This document shows positions 26,471 through 36,179 of a stretch of DNA of 64,000 nucleotides, piece after piece. Location of the stretch: positions 1 through 64,000 of the forward strand of contig NZ_JAAQPH010000022.1 of NCBI RefSeq assembly GCF_011683915.1, in the 5' to 3' direction. The notes beneath the pieces were generated by a model, which saw nothing but the letters and a program-made list of their open reading frames with translations, was not told the DNA's origin and did not search any database. The DNA comes from Pelagibius litoralis (lineage in GTDB: Bacteria > Pseudomonadota > Alphaproteobacteria > Kiloniellales > Kiloniellaceae). Position 1 is the first letter of the stretch. Every line of letters starts with the position of its first letter. The position numbers and the translations under genes were made by a program.

Positions 26471-27406
26471 TCAACAGTCGGCCGCGACTCTGAACGAGTC
26501 GATGGTGGCCCTGACGCCTTCGGCCAGCGGCGTTCTCGGCAGGCTTCCCAGCAGCGCCTCGATGGCACCAGTTTCGAAACTACCTTCCGGCCCGGGACGA
26601 AAACGGTCCGCTACGGTGATGCGGGCCTTCGGCACGGTGGCCCGAATGGCGGCGACCACATTTTCGACACTCTCCAACGTGGCGGAGAGGTCGCTGGTCC
26701 GTGCGCCTTCGATTTTGCGGCTGGCGCAGCCCAGGAAAATATCGGCTACGTCGCTTGCGTACTGGAAGCAGAATCGCCCACTGAAAGGAATTTCGTACGG
26801 CTCGCCCCTGGCAGCGGCACGCATCGCCTGGGTGAGCGCGGAGGTCTCGCCCTGGTCGCGCCCGAGGCCATAGACGATGTAGGGGCGCAGGCCGATCGAC
26901 GGCACGCCGTGGTCCTGCCAGTACAGACGGGAGATCTCCTCGCCGGTTTTCTTGTAGACGCCGTAGAGGTTGGCCGGCGCGGCGGCCGGGCCGCGCGGCT
27001 TGGCCGCGGCGGAGCTGCCATAGACCAACGGCAGCCCGCCCTGCTCGCGTGCCGCCTCCAGCAGGTTGAGGTGGCCGAGGATATTGACCAGGGCGCCGAG
27101 CCGCGGATTGCGCGCGCAGTCCGGAATCTGCAGGGCGGCGAGGTGGATGATGGCGCGCGGACGATGCTGCGCGACGGCCCGGGAGACTGCTTCGGCATCG
27201 GTGACGTCGAGCGCCCGCCAGGTGATGAGATCGCTCTCGGATAGGGCGGGGGCGATCTGCGTGAAGCGCCGACGGTCGTCGGTCAGGTCGCAGGCGACCA
27301 TCGGCTGGCCGGCTTCCACGGCGCGGCGCAGGGTCCAGGCGCCGATGAATCCGGAGGCGCCGGTCAGCAGCAGCGGGCGTCCCCTATTGTCATCCCGGAG
27401 GCTCAT
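26471..27406 (-). CDS. NAD-dependent epimerase/dehydratase (extended SDR)
   Basis: From the ATG at 27406, overlapping the tctA stop (ATGA), the protein has 311 residues. It carries the extended-SDR cofactor loop (LLLTGASGFIGAWTL) and the active-site Tyr-x3-Lys (NLYGVYKKTGEE). It should oxidise, reduce or epimerise a sugar acid or similar hydroxy acid with NAD(P). Co-translation with the TctABC uptake genes suggests it acts on the imported compound. The longer open frame to 27472 lies inside tctA. Confidence 0.85.
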   Translation of the reverse strand: MSLRDDNRGRPLLLTGASGFIGAWTLRRAVEAGQPMVACDLTDDRRRFTQIAPALSESDLITWRALDVTDAEAVSRAVAQHRPRAIIHLAALQIPDCARNPRLGALVNILGHLNLLEAAREQGGLPLVYGSSAAAKPRGPAAAPANLYGVYKKTGEEISRLYWQDHGVPSIGLRPYIVYGLGRDQGETSALTQAMRAAARGEPYEIPFSGRFCFQYASDVADIFLGCASRKIEGARTSDLSATLESVENVVAAIRATVPKARITVADRFRPGPEGSFETGAIEALLGSLPRTPLAEGVRATIDSFRVAADC

Positions 27407-28911
27407 GTCCTGCGGTCCTGGGCATCGTTGTGCGTTTTCGCCGCCCGCAGCAGCCAGCGGACCAACGGCCACAGCAGGATGGCAGCGGTCACCACGAAGA
27501 GCGCCAGGGTGATCGGTCGTTCGAAGAAGGCCCAGAAGCTGCCCCGCGTCAGCATCAGCGACTGTCGCAGCGCGTTCTCGATCATCGGCGATAGCACCAT
27601 GCCGATCACCATCGGGGCGATGGGAAAACCGGTGCGCCGCATGACGAAGCCGACGATCCCGGCAGCGAAGGCGATCACCAGGTCCAGAGAATTGCCGCGC
27701 ACACCGTAGGCGCCGAGCAAGGCGATCACCACGACCGCCGTCATCAGCAGCGATTCCGGCACGCGCAACACCCGGGTGAAGGCCTGGGCGCCGACCGCCC
27801 CGATCGCGAACATGGCGACGTTGGCGGCGATGAGAATGAAAAAGATCGCGTAGACGACATCGAGATGCTCGATGAAGAGGCGCGGGCCCGGCGTGATGCC
27901 CTGGACGATCAGTGTACCCAGCATCACCGCGGTCACCGGATCGCCGGGAATGCCCAGCGCCAGGGTCGGCACCAGGGCGCTGCCGGTGACGGCGTTGTTG
28001 GCGCTCTCCGCTGCGATGATGCCGTCGGGCTCGCCCTTGCCAATGCGCGCGCGGTTGGGCGAGGAGCGCTTGGCCTCGGAATAGCTGATGAAGGCGCTGG
28101 TCGCCGCGCCCGTGCCCGGCAGCGCACCGATGAAGGAGCCGATGAGGCAGGATTTCAGCAGCAGGACCAGGCGCCCGCGCCAGGCTGATCGGGGCGGCAT
28201 CTTGAAGCCGACCTTGAAGTCGACCTTGACGGTGGGGGTATAGCGCTCGGCGATACGAACGAACATCTCAGACAGGGCGAAGAGGCCGACGATGGCGGGG
28301 ATCAGCGAGATGCCGGCGGAGAGCGCGAAGCTATCGAAGGTAAAGCGCATGTCGCCGATCACCGGGTCGACGCCGACGGTGGCGACGAACATGCCCATCG
28401 CGCCCGACAGCAGACCCCTCAGCATCGAGCCCTGAGACACCTGGGCAATGCAGATCAGCGCGAAGACGCCGAGGGCGAAGTATTCGACCGAAGTGAAGTT
28501 CAGCGAGAAGGCGGCGAGCTGCGGTGCCGCCAGCATCAGCACCAGGACGGAGAAGAGGCCGCCGATCAGCGAGGCGGTGGTGGCCCAGCCCAGCGCCAGG
28601 TCGGCCTCGCCGCGCGCGGCCATGGGATAGCCGTCCAGCGCGGTCGCCGCCGCCTGGGGCGTGCCCGGCGTGTTGATGATGATGGCGGTGATCGACCCGC
28701 CATAGACCGAGCCGCAGTAGATCCCCAGCAGCACCGCGACGGCGGGCATCTGGCCCATGGTCAGCGTGAAGGGCAGCACCATGGTGATGCCGACCACCGA
28801 GCCGAGGCCGGGCAGCACGCCGACGGCGACACCCAAAGCGGTGCCCAGCACGACCGCCAGCATGGTCTGCCAGGTAAGAATCTGTTCCAACCCAAGAAGC
28901 GCGACGTCCAT
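27403..28911 (-). CDS. tctA: Tripartite tricarboxylate transporter large permease TctA
   Basis: This 502-residue inner-membrane protein has about twelve hydrophobic helices and TctA family signatures (VLPGLGSVVGITMVLPFT near the N-terminus, GALPGTGAATSAFISY and LALGIPGDPVTAVML in the two repeats). With TctB it forms the secondary transporter that takes substrate from the TctC binding protein. It is in a minus-strand operon tctC-tctB-tctA-epimerase. Confidence 0.95.
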   Translation of the reverse strand: MDVALLGLEQILTWQTMLAVVLGTALGVAVGVLPGLGSVVGITMVLPFTLTMGQMPAVAVLLGIYCGSVYGGSITAIIINTPGTPQAAATALDGYPMAARGEADLALGWATTASLIGGLFSVLVLMLAAPQLAAFSLNFTSVEYFALGVFALICIAQVSQGSMLRGLLSGAMGMFVATVGVDPVIGDMRFTFDSFALSAGISLIPAIVGLFALSEMFVRIAERYTPTVKVDFKVGFKMPPRSAWRGRLVLLLKSCLIGSFIGALPGTGAATSAFISYSEAKRSSPNRARIGKGEPDGIIAAESANNAVTGSALVPTLALGIPGDPVTAVMLGTLIVQGITPGPRLFIEHLDVVYAIFFILIAANVAMFAIGAVGAQAFTRVLRVPESLLMTAVVVIALLGAYGVRGNSLDLVIAFAAGIVGFVMRRTGFPIAPMVIGMVLSPMIENALRQSLMLTRGSFWAFFERPITLALFVVTAAILLWPLVRWLLRAAKTHNDAQDRRT

Positions 28912-28924
28912 CGGCAGAGAACCT

Positions 28925-29422
28925 TCAGAAATAAATGAACCAGGGAGACTTCGGCAGCACGATGCGGAAGATCATTTCGAAGACGTACCAGGTGGCGGTC
29001 GCGTAGACCGCGGCGAAGGTCGCCGTGACTACCCAGCGCCGATAGCCGAACACCACGGGCAGGACGAAGCTGAAAGCGATTGAGGCCAGCAGGTAGCCGA
29101 TGACGTAGATCAGATAGAGATAGAGTCCGGTCGCCACGGCAGCGAGCAGCACCGAGAGAAGGGCGCGCCAGGCGAGGGCGGCGGTTTCCGTCTCCGGGAC
29201 GCGCGGGCGGGTTACCGACTGGGCGAGTACCGCGGCGCTCAGCATCAGCATGATGACCAGGAGGATGCGGGGAAAGAACACCGGCCCGCGGCCCGCGGAG
29301 GCGAAAGCGGTGTCGTAGGCCGGATCGAAGGTATGCCAGAGCATGAACGTCGATGCGGCGAGCGTGACGCAGGCGACAAGGCTGGTGCCGTTCACCGGCA
29401 GGCGGGGGGTCTTGCTGGCCAT
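28925..29422 (-). CDS. tctB: Tripartite tricarboxylate transporter small permease TctB
   Basis: The 165-residue protein has about four membrane helices and the size and position of TctB. It ends 13 bases before the tctA start and starts 74 bases after the tctC stop. TctB proteins are poorly conserved, so the call rests largely on context and topology. Confidence 0.88.
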   Translation of the reverse strand: MASKTPRLPVNGTSLVACVTLAASTFMLWHTFDPAYDTAFASAGRGPVFFPRILLVIMLMLSAAVLAQSVTRPRVPETETAALAWRALLSVLLAAVATGLYLYLIYVIGYLLASIAFSFVLPVVFGYRRWVVTATFAAVYATATWYVFEMIFRIVLPKSPWFIYF

Positions 29423-29496
29423 TTCGTTCGATCACGCAAAGAGTGAGGGGAGCGGCTGTTGTGCCGGCCGCTCCCCGTTTACTCAGGTGGGCCGGG

Positions 29497-30450
29497 TCAG
29501 TTCGACAGACCGGCTTTCGCCAGCAGCTTGGCGTTGCGTGCGAACTCCGCCTGCACGAAGGTCTCGAAGTCGCTGCCCTTCATGAAAGTGACGGGCATGC
29601 GGAGATCCGCCATACGATCACCGAAAGCTTTTGAGTTCATACCCTTTTCGCAGGCCGACTCCAAGGTGTCTCGCGCCTCGGCGGGAATTCCCTTGGGGGC
29701 GACCAGGCCGCCCCAGATGGGGAAGTTCAACGGCACGCCCTGCTGCTTGGCGGTCGGCAGGTCCGGTGCCGTCGATACCGGTTCGTCCGACAGCATGGCG
29801 ATCGACTTCACCTGGTCGGCGTTCTGGGTGAGGAAGGAGATGTGGGCGACGAACATGTCGACGCTGCCGTCCAGCATGGCCTTGAAGGTCGGCGCGCTAC
29901 CCTTGAAGGGGATGAACGCAATATCGATCCCGGTCGCATCGACCAGGCCGAGTCCGGCGACGTGCGGGATGGAGCCGATCGCCTGGACGCCGAAGTTCAG
30001 CTTGCCGGGATTGGCCTTCGCATAGTCGACCATGTCGGCCAGGCTGTTGAAGGGCGAGTCCTTGCGCACCACGATCGACGACGGCGCGGAGTAGGCGAGG
30101 CAGATGTAGTCGAAGGATTCCGGTGAGTACGGCAGCTTGCGCAGGTGCGGCTGCGTGGTCATCGGGCCGACCGGCATCATGCCAATGGTGTAGCCGACGG
30201 TGCGGGCCGCAGCGACCTCGGCGGTGCCGATGGTGCCGCCGGCGCCGGCGGTGTTCTTCACCAGCAACTCGCTGCCCAGTGCCTCGGCCATCGGTCCGGC
30301 CAGCGTCCGCGCGGTGATGTCGGTGCCGCCGCCGGCGCTGAAGGGAACCACCATCGTCACTGGCCGGTCAGGAAAGGCGTTGGCCGGCTGGACCAAGCCA
30401 AGCACGGCGAGGCCGCTGACGGCTGCGGCGACGAAAATTCTGAAATTCAT
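29497..30450 (-). CDS. tctC: Tripartite tricarboxylate transporter binding protein TctC (Bug family)
   Basis: From the ATG at 30450, with GGAGG five bases upstream, the protein has 317 residues: a signal peptide ending PANAF, then the Bug-family fold (PDRPVTMVVPFSAGGGTDIT and, later, GSIPHVAGLGL). Bug proteins bind carboxylates in the periplasm. The open frame extends 42 codons further upstream, but these do not look like a secreted protein start. It is the first gene of its operon and is divergent from the dioxygenase gene at 30682. Confidence 0.93.
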   Translation of the reverse strand: MNFRIFVAAAVSGLAVLGLVQPANAFPDRPVTMVVPFSAGGGTDITARTLAGPMAEALGSELLVKNTAGAGGTIGTAEVAAARTVGYTIGMMPVGPMTTQPHLRKLPYSPESFDYICLAYSAPSSIVVRKDSPFNSLADMVDYAKANPGKLNFGVQAIGSIPHVAGLGLVDATGIDIAFIPFKGSAPTFKAMLDGSVDMFVAHISFLTQNADQVKSIAMLSDEPVSTAPDLPTAKQQGVPLNFPIWGGLVAPKGIPAEARDTLESACEKGMNSKAFGDRMADLRMPVTFMKGSDFETFVQAEFARNAKLLAKAGLSN

Positions 30451-30681
30451 GCATTCCTCCCATTGTGTTTTTTTCTTTGGCCGGGACAGATTCGGTGTTG
30501 CCCGGTGCTTTTTATTGGCATTCGCGAGGGTCGGGTCCGCCCGGCCGTCCGGCATGCTATGGCCAGACCATCGCATTTCTGAAAGCGAATTTCAATTTCT
30601 ATAATGTCAGATATTGAAACTCAATTCCAAAAATGAGACGATCCGCTTAACGAAAGCAAAAGCACCCGGAGGAAACGAACC

Positions 30682-31494
30682 ATGGCGGGCAAGCGCCTCA
30701 GCGTGGCTGAAATCGAACAATACCGCGAGGAAGGGCTGGTCATTCCGGACTACCGGGTGCCGGAATCTGTGCTCGGCCGGATGCGCCAGGCGGTCGACGA
30801 TCTGATCGAGCGGCATCCCCACGTGCCGCCCGAGCAGCTCTCCGGCCCGCACAATCCCTGGGGGCAGTCGGCGCAGATCCTCGGCACAGAGGCGTTCCTC
30901 GAGTTCTGCCAGTTTCCCGAACTGCTCGACATGGTGGAGGATCTTATCGGTCCCGATATCATCCTTTGGGGCAGCATGCTGTTCGCCAAGCCCGGTGGCG
31001 CCGGCAAGGCGGTGCCGTGGCACCAAGACGGCCAGTACTGGCCGATCACGCCGCTGAAGACCGTGACCCTGCGCATCGCTATCGACGGGTCGACGCCGGA
31101 GAATGGCTGTATGCGCTACGTGCCCAGCTCTCATAAGGAGCGCGCCCTGCTGGAACACGCGGTGCAGTTGCGCGACGACTACGCAATCAAGCAGGAGATC
31201 GTCGACCTGGACGAGAGTCGCGCAGCGGACTGCATCCTGGAACCCGGCCAAGTCTCGCTGCACGACGTCTACGTGATCCACGGCTCCAACCCGAACACCT
31301 CCGGCAAGCGGCGCGCCGACTACGCGATCCGCTACATGCCGGCCGATGCGCTCTACGACCGCCGCTCCGATCATCCGGCCACGGCCTACGCGGCCGAGAT
31401 GTCGCCGACGATGAACTACGCCAAGCGTCCGTTGTGGCTGGTGCGCGGCCAGGACCGTGCCGGCAACGACTTCTATATCGGCAAGGGCGCCTAG
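30682..31494 (+). CDS. Phytanoyl-CoA dioxygenase (PhyH) family protein
   Basis: The 270-residue protein is a 2-oxoglutarate-dependent Fe(II) dioxygenase of the PhyH family. Its iron ligands are visible as His114-x-Asp116 (PWHQDGQYW) and His200 (VIHGSNPN), with a following Arg for 2-oxoglutarate. It should hydroxylate a small carboxylate. It begins the plus-strand operon with a ThDP enzyme and an SDR, divergent from tctC, with GGAGG before the ATG. Confidence 0.88.
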   Translation: MAGKRLSVAEIEQYREEGLVIPDYRVPESVLGRMRQAVDDLIERHPHVPPEQLSGPHNPWGQSAQILGTEAFLEFCQFPELLDMVEDLIGPDIILWGSMLFAKPGGAGKAVPWHQDGQYWPITPLKTVTLRIAIDGSTPENGCMRYVPSSHKERALLEHAVQLRDDYAIKQEIVDLDESRAADCILEPGQVSLHDVYVIHGSNPNTSGKRRADYAIRYMPADALYDRRSDHPATAYAAEMSPTMNYAKRPLWLVRGQDRAGNDFYIGKGA

Positions 31495-31547
31495 CCGATC
31501 TTTCGAACAGACAGTCTTATCCCTCAGAGAAAAGAAATGGTCATCAT

Positions 31548-33239
31548 ATGGTCAAGACGAGCGAGCATGTCGTCGACACGCTGATCGACGCGGGGATCAC
31601 CCGCGCCTTTACCCTGCCCGGGCTGGGGGTGACCTGGTCGCTGCCGGCGTTCTACGAGCGCCGCGACGAACTCGACGTCGTGCTGACGCGCTCGGAATGG
31701 ATCGCGTCGATCATGGCGCAGACCACTGGGCGGCTGACCGGAAAGCCCGCCGTGCTGATGGGCCAGGGTCCCTGGCTGACTACTGTCGGCGCGGCCGGCA
31801 TCCTGGAAGCGCACTTCACCGGCTCGCCGATGGTGGTCCTGACCGAGACTTCCGACTACGGCGGCTACGGCCAGATGGGTGTCTACCAGACCATGACCGG
31901 CGACTACGGCGGCGCCGACGCGATGGCCAGCCTGAAACCGATCACCAAGTATGCGACCTACGCCAACACCCCCGAGGAGGCGGTCTACGGCGTGCAGATG
32001 GCGGTCAAGCACGCCAGCCTACCGCGCAGGGGGCCGGCTGCGGTGGTCATGAAGACCTCTATCATCCGCGAGGAGATGAAGGCGGAGTCCTTGCCGCGGC
32101 TCTACGACAGCGCGGGCTATTTGCGTCATCGGCCATCCAAGCCGGACCCGGAAGCGGTCGCTGAGCTGGCGCGCCTCATCGACGCGGCCAAGCGCCCGGT
32201 CATCGTGGCGGGCAACGGCGTGTTGCAGTCGGGCAGCGGTGCGGCGTTGGAAGTCCTCGCCGACCGCGCCGGCATCGCCGTGGCGACGAGCTACAATGCC
32301 AAGGGCGTGATCGAGGAAACCCAGGCGGTCTCCGTCGGTATGCTCGGCAACTGGGGCCACCGCTGCGCCAACGTGGCCGTGGCTCAGGCGGATCTCGTGG
32401 TCATGCTGGGCGCCAGCATGGGGCCGGACTACACCCGCTTCCGCGACCCGGCGATGGTGCGCCCGGGCGACCAGACGCTGGTGCAGGTGGACATCGACGC
32501 GCGCAACGCCGGCTGGGTCTACCCGGTCGATCTCGCCATCACCGCCGATGTACGCGACGTCATCGACCTCTTGACGGAGATCGGTTTGAAGGTTGAGACC
32601 CGTGGTTCGCGCCTGGGCGCCATCGCCGCCGTGCAGAAGGAAACCGGCTACGGCGTGCTGCCCCAGGTCTCCGCCCGCCAGGGCTACCTGCATCACGCCG
32701 ACCTGGTGCGCGCCATCCAAGGCTTCCTCACGCCGGAGGACTACCTCGCCCTCGATGCCGGCGCCAACCGCATCTGGGCGACCTTCGGCCTGCGCATGCC
32801 TTACCGCGAGCGCCTGCTGGTGCCCGGCGGCACCGGCATCATGGGCTGGGGACCGCCGGCCGCGGCGGCTTGTAAGCTGGTCCACCGCGACAAGCGCGTC
32901 ACCTGCCTGGCCGGCGACGGTGGCTTCATGATGACCCTGCAGGTGATCGCCACCTGCGTGCAGCAGAAGGCGCCGGTGGTGTTCCTGGTGTCCAACAACT
33001 CCGGCCTCGGCATGGTGCGCGACAACCTCGGCGACACGCAGATCGCCGTCGATTTCGGCGAGGTCGACTTCGCCGGCATGGCCCAGGCGATGGGCGGCCA
33101 CGGCATGCGGGTCAGCCACCCCGACCAGTTGCGTGACGCGCTGGAGGAAGCGCACCGCATGGACGTGCCGGTGGTGATCGATGCCAAAGTCGACCCCGAA
33201 GCCAGACACCACGAAGCCTGCGATCATGCACCGCTTTGA
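31548..33239 (+). CDS. Thiamine diphosphate-dependent enzyme, acetolactate-synthase-like
   Basis: The 563-residue protein has the three-domain layout of the acetohydroxyacid synthase/decarboxylase superfamily. The N-terminal Pyr domain carries RSEWIASIMAQTTGRLTGKP in place of the usual Glu-helix, the central domain has VIVAGNGVLQSG, and the C-terminal PP domain has the GDG...NN cofactor motif (CLAGDGGFMMTLQ, then SNNSGLG). It may decarboxylate or ligate a 2-oxo acid. The frame is open from 31434, but ATG 31548 fits the fold. It lies 53 bases after the PhyH gene. Confidence 0.88.
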   Translation: MVKTSEHVVDTLIDAGITRAFTLPGLGVTWSLPAFYERRDELDVVLTRSEWIASIMAQTTGRLTGKPAVLMGQGPWLTTVGAAGILEAHFTGSPMVVLTETSDYGGYGQMGVYQTMTGDYGGADAMASLKPITKYATYANTPEEAVYGVQMAVKHASLPRRGPAAVVMKTSIIREEMKAESLPRLYDSAGYLRHRPSKPDPEAVAELARLIDAAKRPVIVAGNGVLQSGSGAALEVLADRAGIAVATSYNAKGVIEETQAVSVGMLGNWGHRCANVAVAQADLVVMLGASMGPDYTRFRDPAMVRPGDQTLVQVDIDARNAGWVYPVDLAITADVRDVIDLLTEIGLKVETRGSRLGAIAAVQKETGYGVLPQVSARQGYLHHADLVRAIQGFLTPEDYLALDAGANRIWATFGLRMPYRERLLVPGGTGIMGWGPPAAAACKLVHRDKRVTCLAGDGGFMMTLQVIATCVQQKAPVVFLVSNNSGLGMVRDNLGDTQIAVDFGEVDFAGMAQAMGGHGMRVSHPDQLRDALEEAHRMDVPVVIDAKVDPEARHHEACDHAPL

Positions 33240-33999
33240 GGGACGCCGGGCGCTGGTGACGGCCGCCGGCAGTGGCCTGGGCCGCGGCGTCGGTTTTCGC
33301 CTGGCACGCGAAGGCGCCCGCGTCTCGCTGTGGGACCGCGATGTGGAACTGCTGGAGGCGGCGGCAAAGGAGGCCGCCGCCGAGGGCCTGTCCATCGAGA
33401 TCCAGATCGTCGACATGCTGGATGCCAATGCGATCGCGGCGGCGGCGCGGGAACTGGAAGAGAATTCCGGCGGCCCCGACGTCCTGGTCAACAATATTGG
33501 CGGCTCGCTGCATACCCCTTTCAAGTTCTTGGAGCAGAGCGATGGAGATTGGGAGCTGGTCATGGCGGCAAACGTCACCGCCTGCGTGCGCACGACGCGG
33601 GCGGTGCTGCCGGGCATGGTGACGCGGGGCTACGGCCGCATCATCAACATGGGCTCCAAGGCCGGGCGCTTCGGCAGCCTCTTTGCCGGCGCCAATTACG
33701 TTGCGTCCAAGGGCGCTATGCAGGCCTTTACCCTGCAGATCGCCCAGGAGTTCGGGCCGAACGGCATCACCTGCAACTCGGTCTGCCCGGGCGCCGTGGT
33801 GACGCCGCGGGTCGAGCGACTGCTGGCCGAAAGACAGAGCGAAGAGGAACGCCGCCGGGTGCTGGAGAGCATTCCGGTGCGCCGCCACGGGCAGGTTGAG
33901 GACATCGCCGCGGCAATTGCCTACATCGCCTCGGAGGAAGCCGGCTTCGTCAACGGCGCCACGCTGGATGTCAACGGCGGCCAGGCCATGTCGATCTAA
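33226..33999 (+). CDS. Short-chain dehydrogenase/reductase
   Basis: From ATG 33226, overlapping the ThDP gene by 14 bases, the protein has 257 residues with a classical SDR glycine motif (TAAGSGLGRGVGF), NNIG and the catalytic Tyr-x3-Lys (NYVASKGAM). It should interconvert a hydroxyl and keto group using NAD(P)(H). It is the last gene of the PhyH-ThDP-SDR operon, convergent with the IclR regulator. Confidence 0.9.
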   Translation: MHRFEGRRALVTAAGSGLGRGVGFRLAREGARVSLWDRDVELLEAAAKEAAAEGLSIEIQIVDMLDANAIAAAARELEENSGGPDVLVNNIGGSLHTPFKFLEQSDGDWELVMAANVTACVRTTRAVLPGMVTRGYGRIINMGSKAGRFGSLFAGANYVASKGAMQAFTLQIAQEFGPNGITCNSVCPGAVVTPRVERLLAERQSEEERRRVLESIPVRRHGQVEDIAAAIAYIASEEAGFVNGATLDVNGGQAMSI

Positions 34000-34020
34000 G
34001 GGGCCGATCCAAGAGGCCGC

Positions 34021-34854
34021 TCAATCAAGCGAGATGGCGGCCTTTTCGATCTGTCGGGCCAGCTTCACCAGGCGTGGGCCGAGATCGCTATGAATGCGCC
34101 GCTCGTTCACCAACGACGCCAGGCCGCCGACGTTGATGGCATAGACCGGATAGCCGTCGCCGCGACGGATGACGCAGCCGGCGGAATTGGACTCGGAGAT
34201 CCAGCCGCCGATGGTGACCGCATAGCCGCGCTTCTCGGCTGCCGCGATCTCACCGAGCGCTTCCTTGCGGACGCGCGTCCATGCGGTCTTGGGATAGGTC
34301 TTGGCGATGCGCTCCAGCAGCTTCTCGCGTTCAATCTTGGGCAGTGCCGCCAGATAGCAGCGCCCGATGCTGGTCTGCGCCATCGGCACGCGTGAGCCGA
34401 CGCCGAGGCGGATCACCATCGAGGTCGGCGCGCGGCAGGCCTCGACATAGACCATATCCGTGCCGTCGGGCACCGCGAGGTAGATCGACGCGTCGGCATA
34501 GTCGGCCAGTTCGCGCATCATCGACCGGGCCGTATCGCGAATCTCCATCTGCGCCAGCACATTGTAGCCGAGCGACAATACCCCCGGGCCGAGCTGGTAC
34601 TTGCGCCGCTCTGTGTCGTAGCGCAAGTAGCCCAGTTTAGTCAGCGTGAAAGTGATCCTGGTGACCGTCGCCTTGGGCAGGCCGACCGCTTTGGCGATCT
34701 CTGCATTGCCGAGGGGGCGGTTGCCGGGCGGGAAGATTCGCAGCACCGAGAGTCCACGCTCCAGCGCGGTCATGAAGCGGTAGTCCTTTTCCTGCGCGGA
34801 CTCGTCCTGCTGGAGCTTGGACTTTTTTTGTGTTGGGGCGCTTGAAATTACCAT
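34021..34854 (-). CDS. IclR-family transcriptional regulator
   Basis: From ATG 34854 the protein has 277 residues: an N-terminal winged helix (ALERGLSVLRIFPPGNRPLG, then VGLPKATVTRITFTL) and a C-terminal IclR effector domain (GYAVTIGGW). The open frame runs on upstream to 35025 without a recognisable domain. IclR regulators commonly control aromatic or carboxylate catabolism, so this one probably governs the adjacent PhyH-ThDP-SDR and tct operons. Confidence 0.9.
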   Translation of the reverse strand: MVISSAPTQKKSKLQQDESAQEKDYRFMTALERGLSVLRIFPPGNRPLGNAEIAKAVGLPKATVTRITFTLTKLGYLRYDTERRKYQLGPGVLSLGYNVLAQMEIRDTARSMMRELADYADASIYLAVPDGTDMVYVEACRAPTSMVIRLGVGSRVPMAQTSIGRCYLAALPKIEREKLLERIAKTYPKTAWTRVRKEALGEIAAAEKRGYAVTIGGWISESNSAGCVIRRGDGYPVYAINVGGLASLVNERRIHSDLGPRLVKLARQIEKAAISLD

Positions 34855-35092
34855 GAAGCGATCGCTTAGATTTCCTGTGGGGAGTATATCTTCTGCGGAC
34901 CGCGAGGTCACGGCCCGCTTTGTCGGCCGCCGAGGTTGTCCTGGCCGGCTTTCGCGGCTTTGCGGGTCTGCCGGAACGCCCATGGAGGTGGGAACGTCGC
35001 TACCCAGTTCCCGGGGATCGGCCATGGAGATTGCCGCCTGGCGCTGTCAAAGAAATCTGAACCGACCTGCGAAGAACTCCGGTCTGAGGCGT

Positions 35093-35626
35093 TCAGGCCA
35101 CCATCTGATGCCATTCGGCCAGGGCGGCGGAACGGTTCTGTTTGAAGATATCGCGGCGGTTTAGGTGGCGATCGAGATTAAAATGGTTGTGAATCGAGGC
35201 GTGAACGGAGGCGAACTTCTGCAGGGTCTTGATATCCCTGAATTTGGCCATCGCTCCTTCCCTCCTTCGGAACGGCTGGTGGGAGTTTTCCGCCCGGCTG
35301 TGGAGCCAGCGCCCGCAAATCTGGTCGGCGGAGTTGCCGATCACCTTCATTGCCGCCCGGTATGAACGAAGTAGGTCTGTTACGATCGACCGAGGCTGGC
35401 CGTAGCGTTTCATTGCACGCTTCAGAAAATTGAGCGCCACCTTGCGATCTCGGTATTTCCTGATCGCGCTGGCAAACATCGGGCCGAACCGGTTCCACCA
35501 GAACCGCACCGTCTCGTGGCAGATGTCGATGCCGCGCTCGAACAATAGGTCTTCGACCTGCCACAACGACAGCGGATAACGAATGTACATCATCACCGCG
35601 AGCCGAATGACCTCGGGTGAACTGTT
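35093..35626 (-). pseudogene. IS6-family transposase relic with internal deletion
   Basis: The frame retains the N-terminal helix-turn-helix segment (SPEVIRLAVMMYIRYPLSL, then RGIDICHETVRFWWNRFGP) and the C-terminal half (NFLKRAMKRYGQPRSIVTD to the tail SAALAEW). It jumps from MFASAIRK directly to YRDRKVAL, so about 48 residues including the first catalytic Asp (usually WHLDEVF) are deleted in frame. It is therefore inactive. It is the same subgroup as the relics at 26.2 and 43.1 kb. Confidence 0.87.
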
Positions 35627-35812
35627 GAAACAACGTAAGGGATTTTCATCCGCAGAAACTATGGGCGGAACCTGTCGGCCTCAACCCGGTTTTCTCTGAC
35701 ACTGCTTTTGGAGATGCTTCTATTGACTCTTCGAGAGCTGAGTTCGGCGTGACCTGATCGAAGCCTCAACAAAGCGAATGCGAGATGCTCACCAAGATGA
35801 AAGGAGAAAAAT

Positions 35813-36082
35813 GTGAAGGAAAATCGATTGGTTATTGAACGGGTCCATGGACCGGCAAAGGGGCGTTGTCTCGCCACCTCATATGAAGGACTTGTATATG
35901 CGGTTGCGTATGATCCTGTACCAACCCCTAATATTAAGGAACAAACAAAAAACGCACTTGATTTTCTCGATCAGAGACTGGCGGAGGCGGATAGTGATAA
36001 GAAAGCTATTCTTCAGGCAACGGTCTATCTGCATGATATGACTATGAAGGCCGAGATGGACGATGTTTGGTGTGACTGGATT
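35813..36082 (+). pseudogene. ridA: RidA-family protein, 3'-truncated
   Basis: About 90 codons match the RidA/YjgF enamine deaminase family (GRCLATSYEGLVYAVAYDP, QTKNALDFLDQRLAEADSDK, ATVYLHDMTMKAEMDDVW). The match ends at DWIG near 36082, before the conserved catalytic Arg segment, and the frame runs on into unrelated GC-rich DNA and the CRISPR remnant until 36289. The remnant is clearly more AT-rich than its neighbours, which suggests recent transfer followed by a deletion. Confidence 0.75.
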
Positions 36083-36179
36083 GGGCCACGAGCGCTCGAG
36101 GCTCAGCCGTTGGCGCGGGCGCCCGAGCGAGACGCTCGAACTGCTCCTGGCCGAGAGCTTGAGCCGAGATCCCCTCTAT

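Noticed and set aside
32019-33617. Minus-strand 532-aa frame across the ThDP enzyme and SDR
   Set aside because: Antisense shadow. The plus strand carries complete ThDP and SDR motifs.
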